Assembly: GCA_029891385.1 (NCBI GenBank)
Contig: CM057235.1
Span: forward strand, 22,065,120 to 22,129,119
Origin: Erythroxylum novogranatense
Lineage: Eukaryota > Streptophyta > Magnoliopsida > Malpighiales > Erythroxylaceae
Length of the DNA stretch: 64,000 nt
Direction: 5' to 3'
A program made the position numbers and the translations under genes. Under the pieces are notes generated by a model. It worked only from the letters and a program-made list of their open reading frames with translations. It was not told the DNA's origin and ran no database searches. Positions 35,949-47,059 of this stretch are shown here, in pieces (position 1 is the first letter of the stretch; each line of letters starts with the position of its first letter).

Positions 35949-37303
35949 AAGTGAAATGATAAGCTTCCTCCTCCTCCATCCACGTGCATATATTAATTAA
36001 TTAATTAATTACTTAATTAATTAATAATATATATATAAATAAATCTTTGAAGTGGTCCATCACACTGGGTTGGGTCCTACCCCTCTACCAGGGTCGATAT
36101 GGGAAAACCCCGAAATGTTTTTCAAGAATATCGATATCGCGATCTCATCGGGACATATCTCGATCTCATCGGGATCCATTTAATTCGATTGCTCTCTATT
36201 TATTGGATCTCGGTCCAAAACTATTTCTGAGTTCTACGAGACACTCTTATCGTGTGACCCATTAGGTTCCGGTTATGTTGGCCACTTAGATCAACACTTA
36301 ATCTAAGCAAGTCATGGCGGTATCTAGCAACACATCATGACCCCAATTGACGAAAAGTAATTGGTTTGACGAATAAACATATATTCATCATGGACCATAT
36401 CACGAACCTTTCCATAGACAATTCTGGTAATTCGTCCTTTCACCATGCTATACCCCACTTGGTTATGAGTATGGGCAATGTGTCAACTCTCACTAGATCG
36501 ACTATGTCAAATCTAGTCCAAGTGATTTCAGTTCTTGTCCTGGGACTCATTACTTAATACTTAATATGTCAATGAAGACACTCTTCATGACATATGTACT
36601 CTGATCAGTGATTTCCAAGTAATGACCCTGACAAGAGGCCATGGGTATCATCTTCTGCTATCACAGAAGTGGTGAATCCTCTATTGGCTACTCAATTACC
36701 TTCGAATACCTCAAGCTGTACCCAAGCACCACCTTATGAGCGACCTCTGTAAGGTAACAAGGAATGGAGTCAAAGCACATAATCAGTATCCAAGATATCC
36801 TTGAGTACCTCAAGTCTAAGGATACTTGCACCATTGCTATGATGAGATTATCACTGACATTAGAATAGGACATCCATGTGATGATCTCATAGCAGGTCAT
36901 CCAATGTACTTACTACCTCTAGTAAGCCTCCACATCTCAACCCTAAATATCTCATATTTACAGTTTCTCAGATCCACTGCTTGATCAAATCAAGGAGCTT
37001 GAGATGTGCTAGTCTTTCCGGATTACCGATGTCCAGTCTCTATAATCCTATGAATAGGGATAATTTAGATACTGACATAATTGCACATGATAGGAATCTC
37101 AGTAGTATGATCACATCATAATTTCCTTCATGCTATGTCATATATCATGGACTTCATTAATTTGCTTATTGATCAATATCAGCTCATAAATAATGAACAG
37201 CAACGTAATGAAATATGTCTTTTCTTTATTTATTTATAAAGAATGTACACAATTTTGTACAAAACGCGCTAAAGGCGATTGCCTTCAGGGCACTACTCTA
37301 ACA
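35416..37303 (-). repeat. 3' LTR of Copia copy B
   Basis: This 1,888-bp LTR has the same TGTAGGAAAATC start and CTCTAACA end as copy A's. It is longer partly because of an AT microsatellite of about 25 units at 35,894-35,943. Confidence 0.93.
35894..35943. repeat. (AT)n microsatellite in the copy B LTR
   Basis: About 25 uninterrupted AT dinucleotides. Copy A has only short TA runs in its homologous region, so this is an expansion in copy B. Confidence 0.95.
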
Positions 37304-37317
37304 ATCTCCCACTTGAC

Positions 37318-38890
37318 CTAAAGCCAATCGCCTTGATATCTAATATCATAAAGTAGTACATGAGAATCAAAGCTCTTTTGTGACAATGGCTTTGTCAATG
37401 GATCGACAATATTCGCTATGTGGAATTCTCTATCTCGCACATCACCTCGACCAATGATCTCCCGATCGGGTGATATCTGTGAGTCGTGTTTGGATCATTG
37501 ATGAGACCTTGGTTCCTTCGCTGCTTGAATAGCCCCATTGTTGTCACAATACAATCAGTATGGGCCCATCAACGCTAGGAACCACACCAAGTTTACTAAT
37601 GAACTTCTTGATCCAAACGGCTTCCTTCTTTGCTTCGAAGCGGTAATGTACTCGCCTCGATCGTTGAATCAACGATCGTCTCTTATTTGGAACTCTTCCA
37701 ACCGATTGTGTAGATTCGGTGTGAATATGTAACCTAATTGGGATTTGGAATCATCCTTATCAGTTGAAAATCGGTATCTCAGATACCCGCTCACTTTGAG
37801 ATCTCCATCTCCATATATCGAAAACATCCTTAGTCCTTGCAGTACTTGGGATATTCTTGACAACCACCCAAAGATGACCCTCACGGGATCCGATTGGTAT
37901 CTGCTCGTAACACTTAGAGTATATGATACATCGGGTCTCGTACATAACATTGCGTATATGATAGATCCTACCGCGGATGCATACGGGATCATATTCATGC
38001 GCATCCTCTCATCTTGTGTCTTAGGACACATAGATTTCGAGTGTTATCCATGAGTGATGGGAAGGTACCCTCTCTTGGATTGTTCCATGCTAAACCTCTT
38101 TAGCATCTTGTCTATGTCGTTGATTGTGAAAGACCAAGCAATCTTTTGATCTATCTCTATAGATCCTTATCCCAAGGATATAAGTTGCTTCACCAAGGTC
38201 TTTCATGGCAAATTGTTTGGATAACCAAATCTTTACTGATTGTAGCATCGAGACATCGTTTCCTAGCAATAATATGTCATCTACATACAGCACAAGGAAT
38301 ACGATTGCAGTCCCATTAACCTTCTTATACACACAGTATTCATCCAGATTTTGTGAGATACCAAACTCTTTGATTACCTCATCAAAACGGATATTCCAAC
38401 TCTTGGATGCTTGCTTCAATCCATAGATGAATTTTTGAAGCTTGCATACCTTTTCGCCATCATAGGAGATGAAGCCCTCAGGTTGTGTCATATACACATC
38501 CTCAGGTAGATTCCCATTTAGGAAAGCTGTCTTCACATCCATTTGCCATATCTCATAATCATAATGAGTGGCAATGGCTAGGAGTATCCTAATGGATTTA
38601 AGCATTACTACTGGGTTGAAGGTCTCGTCATAGTCAACTCCTTGTCTTTGACGAAAACCTTTAGCCACAAGCCTTGCTTTATAGGTAATTACATTACCAT
38701 CCATGTCGGTTTTCTTCTTGAAATCCCATTTGCACCCTATGGGTTTGATTCCTTCGGGTGCCTCAACCAAAGTCCATACTTGGTTTTCATACATGGAATC
38801 CATTTCACCTTCATGGCTTGAAGCCATTCTCGGACTCGAACTCTTGAGAACCTCTTCATAGGTAGTAGGCTCATCATCTTCTATGAGCAA
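37318..38890 (-). pseudogene. Copia B reverse transcriptase and RNase H
   Basis: The minus-strand RT is readable over 266 codons (38,090-38,890) with CKWDFKKKTDMDG, GVDYDETFNPV, DVKTAFLNGNL and YVDDILLLG. It retains the Trp codon upstream of DVKTAF that is a stop in copy A. RNase H (37,669-38,031) is broken after SKSQLGYIFTPN. The stop lies at 37,318-37,320. The RNase H end is dense with indels compared with copy A (for example CTTCGAAGC for CTTCTGAAGC). Confidence 0.85.
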
Positions 38891-38902
38891 TCGTTATTCT
38901 GT

Positions 38903-39950
38903 TCACTCACGAAATCCATATCTCTCGGGAACAGAGTGTATCTTACGTGACCTACGAATTTTGTGTGTTGTAGAAGGTTGAACTGTTACTTCATATGTAT
39001 GAGTTACAATTTCAGGTTCAAGCAGTTGATCTGCATCTGTTCGCGCATCTTGAACTTCTTCAAGTTCTATTTTGCTCCCACTGTCTTCTTGTAAAAGAAA
39101 CTCTTTCTCTAAAAAGACAGCATGCTTTGAAACAAACACCTTTTGTTCCTCAGCAAGGTAGAACTGATATCCCATTGTTTTTTTAGGATCTCCTACGAAC
39201 AGACACTTGTCAGATTTTGTATCAAGTTTATCTGACTGTGTCCGCTTCACATAAGCAGGACAACCCCAAACTTTCAAATGAGTAAGATAGGGTCTTTTGT
39301 TAGTCCACATCTCATATGGAGTAACATCAACTGTCTTTGATGGAACTCTGTTTAGCAAGTAAACAGCTATCTCGATTGCATATCCCCAAAAGGATTTCGG
39401 TAACTTTGCAAAGCTCATCATAGATCGTACCATGTCTAACAAGGTTCGATTTCTCCTTTCTGCCACACCATTATCTTTGTGGTGTGTAAGGAGGAGTCCA
39501 TTGAGATAAAATCCCATTATCTCTGAGATAATCCAAAAACTGTTGGTCTAAGTATTCCCCACCACGATCAGATCGCAATGTCTTGATACTTTTCCCAAGT
39601 TGGTTTCTACTTCATTTCGAATTGTTTGAACTTTTCAAATGCTTGATTTGTATCTCATCGAATCTGGTACCCATATTGAGAATAATCATCGATAAAGGTA
39701 ATGAAGTAAAGAGAACCACTTCTAGCATGGATGGACATCGGACCACATACATCTGAATGTATTAGGTCTAATACTCCGATCGCTTGTTCACCCTTTCCTT
39801 AAAGGGCAACTTAGTCATCTTGCCTAATAAACAAGATTCACATGTGTCATATGATTCATAATCAAATGACCCTAAACTTCCACTCTTATGGAGCTTAGCT
39901 ATGCGTCTCTCATTTATATGGCCAAGGCGACAAAGCCATAAGTAAGTTGA
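38903..39950 (-). pseudogene. Copia B integrase
   Basis: A 204-codon open stretch (38,903-39,517) covers the core end NGVAERRNRTLLDMVRSM through LKVWGCPAYVKRTQSDKLD and the C-terminal linker. The catalytic N-terminal half (39,520-39,950) is present as sequence, but several single-base deletions relative to copy A destroy the frame, including in the SDRGGEYLD segment region. Confidence 0.82.
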
Positions 39951-39952
39951 TT

Positions 39953-40735
39953 TTAAATTACTCGTTTATGTCTTTTCGTGTCATTGACATTCATAACTGG
40001 ATGTGACATATCTAATATGTAAATTCCATTGCATAATGTACCAGTACCATAAAGCATTCCATTCAAACTAATAGAACAACCATTGCTACTAAAAGTCAAA
40101 TGGAAACCAGCTCTATTTAAACAAGAAACAGACAATATGTTCTTTGTTAATACAGGTACAAAATAACATTCATCCAATTTAATTACAAGCCCAGTGGGGA
40201 GTGACAAGAAGTAAGTGCCTACGGCTAATGCAGCAACTCTTGCTCCATTTCCCACACGCAGGTCTAGTTTTCCCTTTATGAGTTGTCTACTGTCCCTGAG
40301 GCCCTGCATATCATTGCATATGTGTGAGCCACAACCGGTATCTAATACCCATATGTTATGGTTAGAAACAGTATTAACCTCAATGACAAACATACGTGAA
40401 GAAGTCGAGGCATCTGATGCCTTCGCCTTCAATTCTTCGAATAGACTTTCAGTTTAAGCCCGATGGCGGTCTTGCCTGATGGAAGCAAGTTCCTTTAGTG
40501 CGATCTCTTTGGTTTTCTTTTTGGCTGCACTTCCTTTGAGATGCTTACGATAAACTTTCCGATCCTCATCAGAAGCATATCGACAGCAAGTGGATCAGGA
40601 AGTGGAACATCTAGGACATATCCCAGTTCCTCAGACCCGAGAACAATTCTCAGATTTCTTAGCCAATCGAGAAAATTTGGTCCAGTTAATTTGTTGGAGT
40701 CCATAAGTGAGCGCAAGTTCACACTTGAAGTCCTT
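39953..40735 (-). pseudogene. Copia B gag and protease with internal deletion
   Basis: The gag start codon of copy A is AGG here, so the start is lost. The N-terminal part (LRSLMDSNKLTGPNFLDWL) is intact up to the VPLPDP segment. A 476-bp deletion relative to copy A then joins the middle of gag to the Lys-rich linker at a CTTT microhomology (40,534-40,537). The zinc knuckle is scrambled by small indels. The protease motif WVLDTGCGSHIC and the following VLTKNILSVSCLNRAGFHLT stretch are intact (39,953-40,432). Confidence 0.83.
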
Positions 40736-40740
40736 TTCAA

Positions 40741-41510
40741 TAACCTAAAGGGAAAGAGAGAAAGAATGTTAGAATAGAATTAAATGCATGATCATAAGGA
40801 CCTGCATGTCATGCATATGACTCCCACTAGTTTCAAAGAATCCATAACCCTCAGTACGAATCCAAGAAACATTATGACAAAATGTCCTAGTGGGTCGATA
40901 TCTGACATTGCTAAGGATAACCTTGGGTTTACCCAACAAGCCACCTTAGGTCAATCGGTAGGTATCGGTCATACCAATTGCATCATAGATATCCGACATT
41001 ACTAAAATGACCTTGGGTTTACCCAACAAGCCACCTTAGATCAATCGGCAGGTATCGGTCATACCAATTACTTTATAGATGCAACTATCGACTAGTGCTA
41101 TCAACTTGTGATGTATGCACACACATTGGGTTATCAACTCTTGATGCGCGTACATCTGATGTACACTACCCAATTTACGCCTCTGTCCACGTTGACGCTT
41201 GAGTTTACTCAACAAATCAACGCTTCTAGTGAAAACCGACCCATTAATCCGAAAATCTTATTTTCATGGTTCAACATATTTGTATAGAGTGAGCTTGGGT
41301 TTACCTAACAACCCAACTCTATAAGAACTCGGTTCTCCCGTATTAATGGAAGGCGTGAGTTTTCATATTAAGTGTGAGGTTTTCGGTCTCATCTTCTTCT
41401 TCTCAAGCTATAGGATTATAGTCACCATGACTATATGGTATGATTTAGGTATTTCATCAATCACATTCAGTCCTATACCTAAAATCACCCATCATCCCAC
41501 TATGCATGTT
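40741..41510 (-). other. Leader of Copia copy B, normal orientation
   Basis: This aligns with 31,110-31,870 of copy A, including the tandem 89-bp duplication (about 40,899-41,079). It has no coding content. Confidence 0.75.
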
Positions 41511-41993
41511 GTTATAGTCGTGGTGCATGTTCGGTCGACCGGCACTTCCATTCGGTCATTGGAACATGCACCAGATTATTTGGAAAGTGCGATAATCCAT
41601 CGATCGTGGAACATGTTCTAGCACTTGTGTCGTATATAACGAAGAAACCATGACTAGGTTGGAGTGCCAGTCGACTGGAACATGCACCAGTTGACTGGAA
41701 AGTGCACAGTAATCCATCCCAGTCGACTGGAACATGTTCTAGCACTTGTGTCGTATATAACGAAGAAACCATGACTAGGTTGGAGTTCCTTATTGCTTGT
41801 GACGATGATGCATGTTAATTGAGTGAATTTCGAATTCAGTATAAAAATATAGTTTTCGAAATTTTCTTGCCCAGATATGTTCACAAGGTGTTGTTGCATA
41901 TGTCTGTGGAAGCTCGGAATTTATCAATGTGATTTGATATGGTTTTGTTAATTTATTCCCTAATGTTCTGGTTGCTTTCTTTGTGCACATTCC
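41511..41993. repeat. Duplicated and inverted Copia leader piece
   Basis: A 44-bp block starting CACTTGTGTCGTATATAACG occurs at 41,622-41,665 and again at 41,743-41,786. It is the reverse complement of the sequence next to the PBS in copy A (33,120-33,163). After the second block the inverted similarity continues to about 41,993 (copy A 32,917-33,120). Between and before the blocks are degraded AGTCGACT-type repeats. So leader sequence in opposite orientation replaces the expected 5' LTR. Confidence 0.75.
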
Positions 41994-42861
41994 TACAGAT
42001 GTTTGTTCTTTCTTTGGTTTTGAATTATGTTATGGAGCTTGAAAGCCTAAAGAGCGTGGTTTTTTGTAATGGGGTTTTGTTTAAAGATTTGTTCTTGGGT
42101 CTGGGTTTGATTGTTGAAAAGTTTATGCTTTTGTGTAGGAATTTGGTTTTCTAACTGCCTAAATGATGGATTTATAGTGTTTTGTTTGTTGTATATTGAT
42201 CTTTTCTATTACTTGGATGTAATAGCCTTTGTTTGCTTAACAATCAACTAAATTTATCTTTGGTTGCTTCAAGTTGTTGACCTAATTGATTATAGAGGAT
42301 CTACGAAAGGAACTAGTTTGTTCTATGTTCGAGAAAAGTTATGATTGAATATTTTCCTTATTAAGTGTCAATTTTCTTTTAGTTCAGAAAGTTCTATGCT
42401 TTAATCTTGGTTTAATTCTTTTCCCATAGAAGATTAATTTGACTTGATTTTGAAGATAGACCTATTTTGAGCGTGGTGTGCTTAATTATTATAGAAGCTG
42501 GAGAACACATTTCCACATCCTGATACCTTATCCTTGGTTCCTTTTTCTTTAAATTTATTACAATATTTTTTCACTTCCTACCTAACATGGTTATAGTTTT
42601 TCAAATGATTTTTCAAAATTTGCAGCTTCCTTTTTAGTTTTTTTTCTTCTCATTTTAGCACTACACCATTCTCCTACTTATTTGATCCTAACTAAACTAA
42701 ACTTCTAAAACTATCCCTCTTTTTCCCCTTTACCTAGCACCTCAACTTCTTGACTTTCCTCTAGTTTTTCTAATCCCCCTTGTTCCACCTCTTCTTTTAT
42801 TCCTCTACTTCCAAACTTTTGACTTTAAATTAACTAACCTTTATTATATGTTGATTATTAT
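41994..42861. other. Spacer between Copia copies B and C
   Basis: No gene or transposon domain is recognised. It is T-rich on the + strand with intron-like pyrimidine runs. The 71-codon frame at 41,939-42,154 begins in inverted Copia leader and runs into this DNA, so it is not a host gene. Confidence 0.5.
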
Positions 42862-43950
42862 GTTAGAGAAGTGCTTTAAAGGCAATCACCTTTATCACTT
42901 ATTGTACAAATCATTTTATGATTAATAAAGACATTTTTCATTATTTTAATTTTTTTAAATTTATGGATTTGATGTTGATCTTAAATTGATTTAACGAAGT
43001 CCTTGATGCAAAACATAGCATGGAGGAAATCATGTTAAGATCATGATAATGAGATTCCTATCATATGTAATTATGTTAGTATCTAAACTTTCCCTAGCCA
43101 TAGGATTAATGATATCGGATATCATTAATCCGGATAAACTAATACATGTTATACTCCTTAATTGGATCAAGCAGTAGATCTTATAAGCTGTAGAGATGAG
43201 TTGTTTAGAGTTAATATGTGGATGGTTACTAAGGGTAGTAAGTACATTGGATTGATCTACTATGAGACAATCATATGGATATTCTATTCCAGTGTCAATG
43301 ATAGTCTCATTATAGCAATGGTGCAAGTATCCTTTGACTTTAGGTGCTTAAAGATATCTTAGTTATTCATCATGTGCTTTGGCTCCATTCATCGGTGCCT
43401 TTCAGGGGTTACTTATAGGGTGGTGATTGGGTACAACTTGAGGTATTCAAAGGTAATTAAGTAGCCAATCCTGATAGAAGGAGATGATACCTATGACCTC
43501 TTGTTAGGGTCATTGCTCAAGAGTCTCTAGCCAGAGCAGATATGTTTCATAAAGAGAGTCTTCAGTGATACATAAAGTAATGAGATCCTTAAGATAGTAT
43601 CTAATATCATTTGGACTAGATGTGAAGTAGTCAGTCTAGTGGGAGTTGACACTTTTACCATACTCTAAACCAAGTGGGGTATAGATATTGAAAGGATGAA
43701 TTGCATAGCAACATTGCATATGGAAGAGTTCGTAGTTAAACCATTGACTTTTCGATCAATTGGGGGTCATGACATATTGCTAGATACTACTCTTGACTTA
43801 CTTGAATTAAGTATTAATTCAAATGGCCAACATAATCAGGAAGCTAATGGTCATACACATAGGAGATCCGAAGAATGAATAAAATGTTCTTGAATGGTGA
43901 ATCAAGGTATGAGAGAGTATTTCAAGATTTTATCATGATGTGATTGTGGT
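42862..43950 (+). repeat. Diverged LTR of the A/B family, opposite strand
   Basis: The sequence begins TGTTAGAGAAGTGC and AAAGGCAATCACCTTTA, matching the reverse complement of the copy A LTR end. It keeps diverged blocks, such as the one that reads RSIGGHDILLDTTLDLLELS in the LTR's antisense frame. It therefore lies on the + strand. Similarity fades near 43,950, just before a foldback repeat. Confidence 0.7.
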
Positions 43951-43968
43951 AGAAAATGTTACATAGAA

Positions 43969-44242
43969 TGTAGCGACTCGGACTTTGCGTATCGGGTGGG
44001 TTTCCCGCGCACCTCAAGAGGCCCGCGACTGCTACAGTAGAGCCCGGCCTCTACCGCTAGCACTCCAGGTATTGTCCTCTTTGATCAAGGGTGAGCCACT
44101 GCTCGAACCCAAGACCTCAAGGTTTTGTCCCACTTTACGTGGATGCCTCTTACCATATAGCCACTGGGCTTTATTGTAGCGGTCGCGGGCCTCTTGAGGT
44201 ACGCGGGAAACCCACCCGGTACGTAAAGTCCGGGTCGCTACA
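43969..44242. repeat. Foldback repeat 1, 61-bp terminal inverted repeats
   Basis: The ends 43,969-44,029 and 44,182-44,242 are reverse complements over 61 bp with four mismatches, all transitions, starting TGTAGCGACYCGGACTTT. The middle, on the minus strand, has a tRNA-like A box (TGGCTATATGGTAAGAGG) and B box (GGGTTCGAGC) separated by about 45 nt. An imperfect duplication TAGAA/TAAAA flanks it. The whole is about 274 bp, GC-rich and non-coding. Confidence 0.75.
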
Positions 44243-44261
44243 TAAAAAGGCACCTTTTTAA

Positions 44262-44589
44262 TGTAGGGTCCGTGAACTTGGGCCACGCGACCACTACAGT
44301 AGAGCCCGGCCTCTACCGCCATCACTCCAGGTATTGTCCTCTTTGGCGCTTGGGTGAGCCCACGACTCGAAACCAATACCTCAAGGTTTTGTCCCACTTT
44401 AAGTGGACGCATCTAACCATTGAGCCAAAATGGCTCAATGGTTGAATGCGCCCACTTAAAGTGGACAAAACTCGAGGTCTTGGTTTCAGTCGTGGCTCAC
44501 CCAAGCGCCTAAAGAGGACAATACCGAGTGATGATGGCAGAGGTCTGCTCATCAGAGTGGTCGCGTGGCCCAAGTTCACGGACCCTACA
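44262..44589. repeat. Foldback repeat 2, about 160-bp arms
   Basis: This is an almost uninterrupted inverted repeat. The left arm starts TGTAGGGTCCGTGAACTTGG, the right arm ends in its complement at 44,589, and they meet at the palindrome GAGCCAAAATGGCTC (44,421-44,435). Each arm carries the same SINE-like core as foldback 1, with A-box-like TGGCTCAATGGTTGAATG in the right arm. The arms differ by small indels. It has no coding content. Confidence 0.8.
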
Positions 44590-44729
44590 CATCTCCAGTG
44601 AAGGTATGAACTGAAGGTGAATGGCTACATCGAGCAGTTAGCCCCCTGGGGTTTTCTTTTGGTTCACGAATTAGGTATTCACTTAATTTTGACGTGTTTA
44701 ACTAATAGTTACTCATAATTTGTACTTAA

Positions 44730-45155
44730 CTATCAGATGAACAATATATTCAGCACAATTCCTAAGCTGGTCAACATGCTTAACGCAGTTAAACCATCTG
44801 TCCACAAAGACAAGGTTGTGATGTTGGTGGACTCTTCTGGTTAGAAGAAAAAGAGCCAAAAGAAGAAGAAGTCCATAAGGCCTAAGGGAGGTGTCAAGAA
44901 AGCAAAGAAGATTGCCTTGAAGGGAACTTGTTTCCTTTGTGGCAAGGATGGCCACTGGAAGAGAAACTACAAGGCCTATCTTGAGTCCCTGAAGCAGAAG
45001 AAGGCATTTGTTTCCCCATCTACTTCAGGTATTTATGTTATTGATATTTATACTGTTTTTGATATCAACATATGGGTATTAGATACTGGTTGTGGCTCAT
45101 ATATTTGTACTTACATGTAGGGTCTTAGAAATAGTAGACAAATCAACAAGGGAGA
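44730..45155 (+). pseudogene. Copia copy C gag and protease fragment
   Basis: Plus-strand translation gives a gag C-terminal part with a Lys-rich linker (one in-frame TAG near 44,842), the zinc knuckle CFLCGKDGHWKRNY, and the protease start WVLDTGCGSYIC, then a TAG at 45,118. It is related to copies A and B but clearly older. The last Cys of the knuckle is Tyr, as in copy A. The fragment stops abruptly at about 45,156, where an LTR-like TGTAACACCC sequence begins. Confidence 0.8.
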
Positions 45156-45156
45156 G

Positions 45157-45825
45157 TGTAACACCCACATAACCCTAGGAGAATATGCAAGTGTCACACA
45201 AAATAGAACCAAAATAATCTAATTCATACTAAACATGTCTTACATGTATTCCCAGAAACTTAAGTAAACATACAATACATAACATTAGATGTTGTTGTAA
45301 ACAAACCATAATGTACTTCATATATAATGAACTTATCAAAATACATACCTTAAACATAATCCATCTTGTAATAAGGTTATTACAAACCATTAAACAAAAT
45401 ACAAACTGTCTCATATTGTCAGATACAACTCAAAAACTTAAATATAAATCTTTTAAAACAAAATATTTTTTCTTGGCCACTACAATTGTCTTTGTCCCAG
45501 TCTTTAATCCTTCTTATCAGAAATTACACGGAGGCAAAACCACCATGCTAAGCATATAACTTAGTGAGGAAATATCTAAACTTAATGCATAATGGCGACT
45601 GTTTCTAACAGTCATCTAACATTCATATATACAGATTCAAATCATACCAATCTTTAATTGTTTATAATTCAGAGTAATCCAAGCATTATGTCTCATAATA
45701 GAATATGATTCATCAATCAATACAAAACATTCTTGCATCAGAATAAAACTCATAAATATTAGAACAGAATGTACAAGTGTAACTTCCTATTTCGATACTA
45801 AGGGTTAGTGAAGTAAATCACTTGT
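45157..45825. other. Possible LTR fragment starting TGTAACACCC
   Basis: TGTAACACCCACATAACCC at 45,157 resembles the start of many plant Gypsy LTRs and coincides with the break in copy C. No matching end or target duplication was found before copy D, so it is recorded as LTR-like only. No genes. Confidence 0.4.
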
Positions 45826-46852
45826 TAATATAGAAATCACGTATAATATGTAGAATACATAAGAGGGAGGTTTAATTGTGTCAAATAGTCTAAGATATTA
45901 ATCTTTAGAATCTTCTTGAATTTCTTTACAAATTCAAAAGATTACAAAACAATTCACTTAATTTGATGAATAATGCAACAGTGAAAATTATTATCTATTC
46001 TTTTAACAATAAGAAAATTAAAAAGATAAAGGTTAGAGAATATGACGCCACAATTTATACTGGTACACGTTTAACCTTGGGCTATGTCCCGTCCTCAGAG
46101 TTTATCTAAAATTTCACTATACTCTTCAACGTTACAAGTATTATTTCTACACTTGTAGAGCCTCTTTAGGTCTCTCTCACAAAGTATTCTTTATCTACTT
46201 CCTTAGCCTCTCCAGGGTCTAGCCTTTCTTTCGCTTAGAAAGATATTGTTTAAGCTTCACGTTACAGATGTATTTACTCTCTTTCTTTCGCACTTAAGTG
46301 CAGAGTTTCTATAAGTAAATTTTGTACAATTAGATTTTCTCTCTCGTATTGTGTGTTGTTAGTTTATAACTATAACTAGTATTTATAACCTAAATCTTCA
46401 ACTGTCTTCTTGAGAAATCCGTTTCGTGAATCTTCTAGAAACCGTTATTAGTTAAGTCCTATAACTAACTCCAACTAACTAACTGATCGACATTTTAGAG
46501 TATTTTTCATTTACATCGTCTGTTACTATGCTTCGTCTAGTATCGTGCTTCGTCTGGTGTTATGTTTCATTTGGTGTCACGCTTCATCTGTGTCGTGCTT
46601 TGTCTGGACTATCTAAGATGTGCTTTGTCGTATTTAGCTTTTAAGTATCTATGTATCGTCTTGAGTTGACCGTCTTGAGTTAACCATGTATCATCTTGAG
46701 TTTTAAGTATTGTCTTGAGTTGACGATTTGTGTTACTTACATTTATCTGTGCACTTAACAAACTCATCAAAACAATTCACACACTTCTATGATTATTATT
46801 ATTTGATTGTCATCAAAATTAATAGAAGAAGTGAAGTCTTTTTGACTTAACA
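45826..46852 (-). repeat. 3' LTR of copy D
   Basis: The right end is firm: on the minus strand a polypurine tract is followed by TGTTAAGTCAAAAAG. The left end is approximate, set by an AGAGGGAGGTTTAATTGTG motif that lies near LTR ends of such elements. Short direct repeats are present at 46,520-46,610 (GTGCTTCGTCTGGT-like) and 46,655-46,725 (GTCTTGAGTTGAC-like). Confidence 0.65.
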
Positions 46853-46870
46853 ATCTCCCCCTTTTTGATG
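46853..46870 (-). other. Polypurine tract of copy D
   Basis: On the minus strand this reads CATCAAAAAGGGGGAGAT directly before the LTR, a standard plant Copia polypurine tract. Confidence 0.85.
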
Positions 46871-47059
46871 ATAATAAATAATCATAATATTAAAAGATAA
46901 AATAATATTTAGATGACAGACGAATAAACAAATAATGTACAAAAGAATAAGAAATAAAGTACAGGTGAATAACAAATAAAGCAATACACAAGATATGCAT
47001 AAGATATACAATGCTTTCTAATATTTTTCACTTTTCTCCCCTATTTGTTATTAATCAAA

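Larger units (their letters stand above)
35416..41993 (-). mobile_element. Copia copy B, same family, 5' end rearranged
   Basis: This is a second minus-strand member of the copy A family, with its own 3' LTR (35,416-37,303), polypurine tract, pol, gag and part of the leader. There is no 5' LTR on the right. At about 41,510-41,993 the leader is instead followed by duplicated and inverted leader sequence. The base to the left of its LTR (GATGT) differs from copy A's target duplication, so it is an independent insertion. Many frame breaks are present. Confidence 0.85.

Noticed and set aside
44041..44170. A possible tRNA gene on the minus strand
   Set aside because: A- and B-box-like sequences are present but no cloverleaf with paired acceptor stem could be drawn; a SINE-like repeat is more likely.
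45157..45825. Considered as a complete solo LTR
   Set aside because: Only a start-like motif was found; no matching end and no target duplication.
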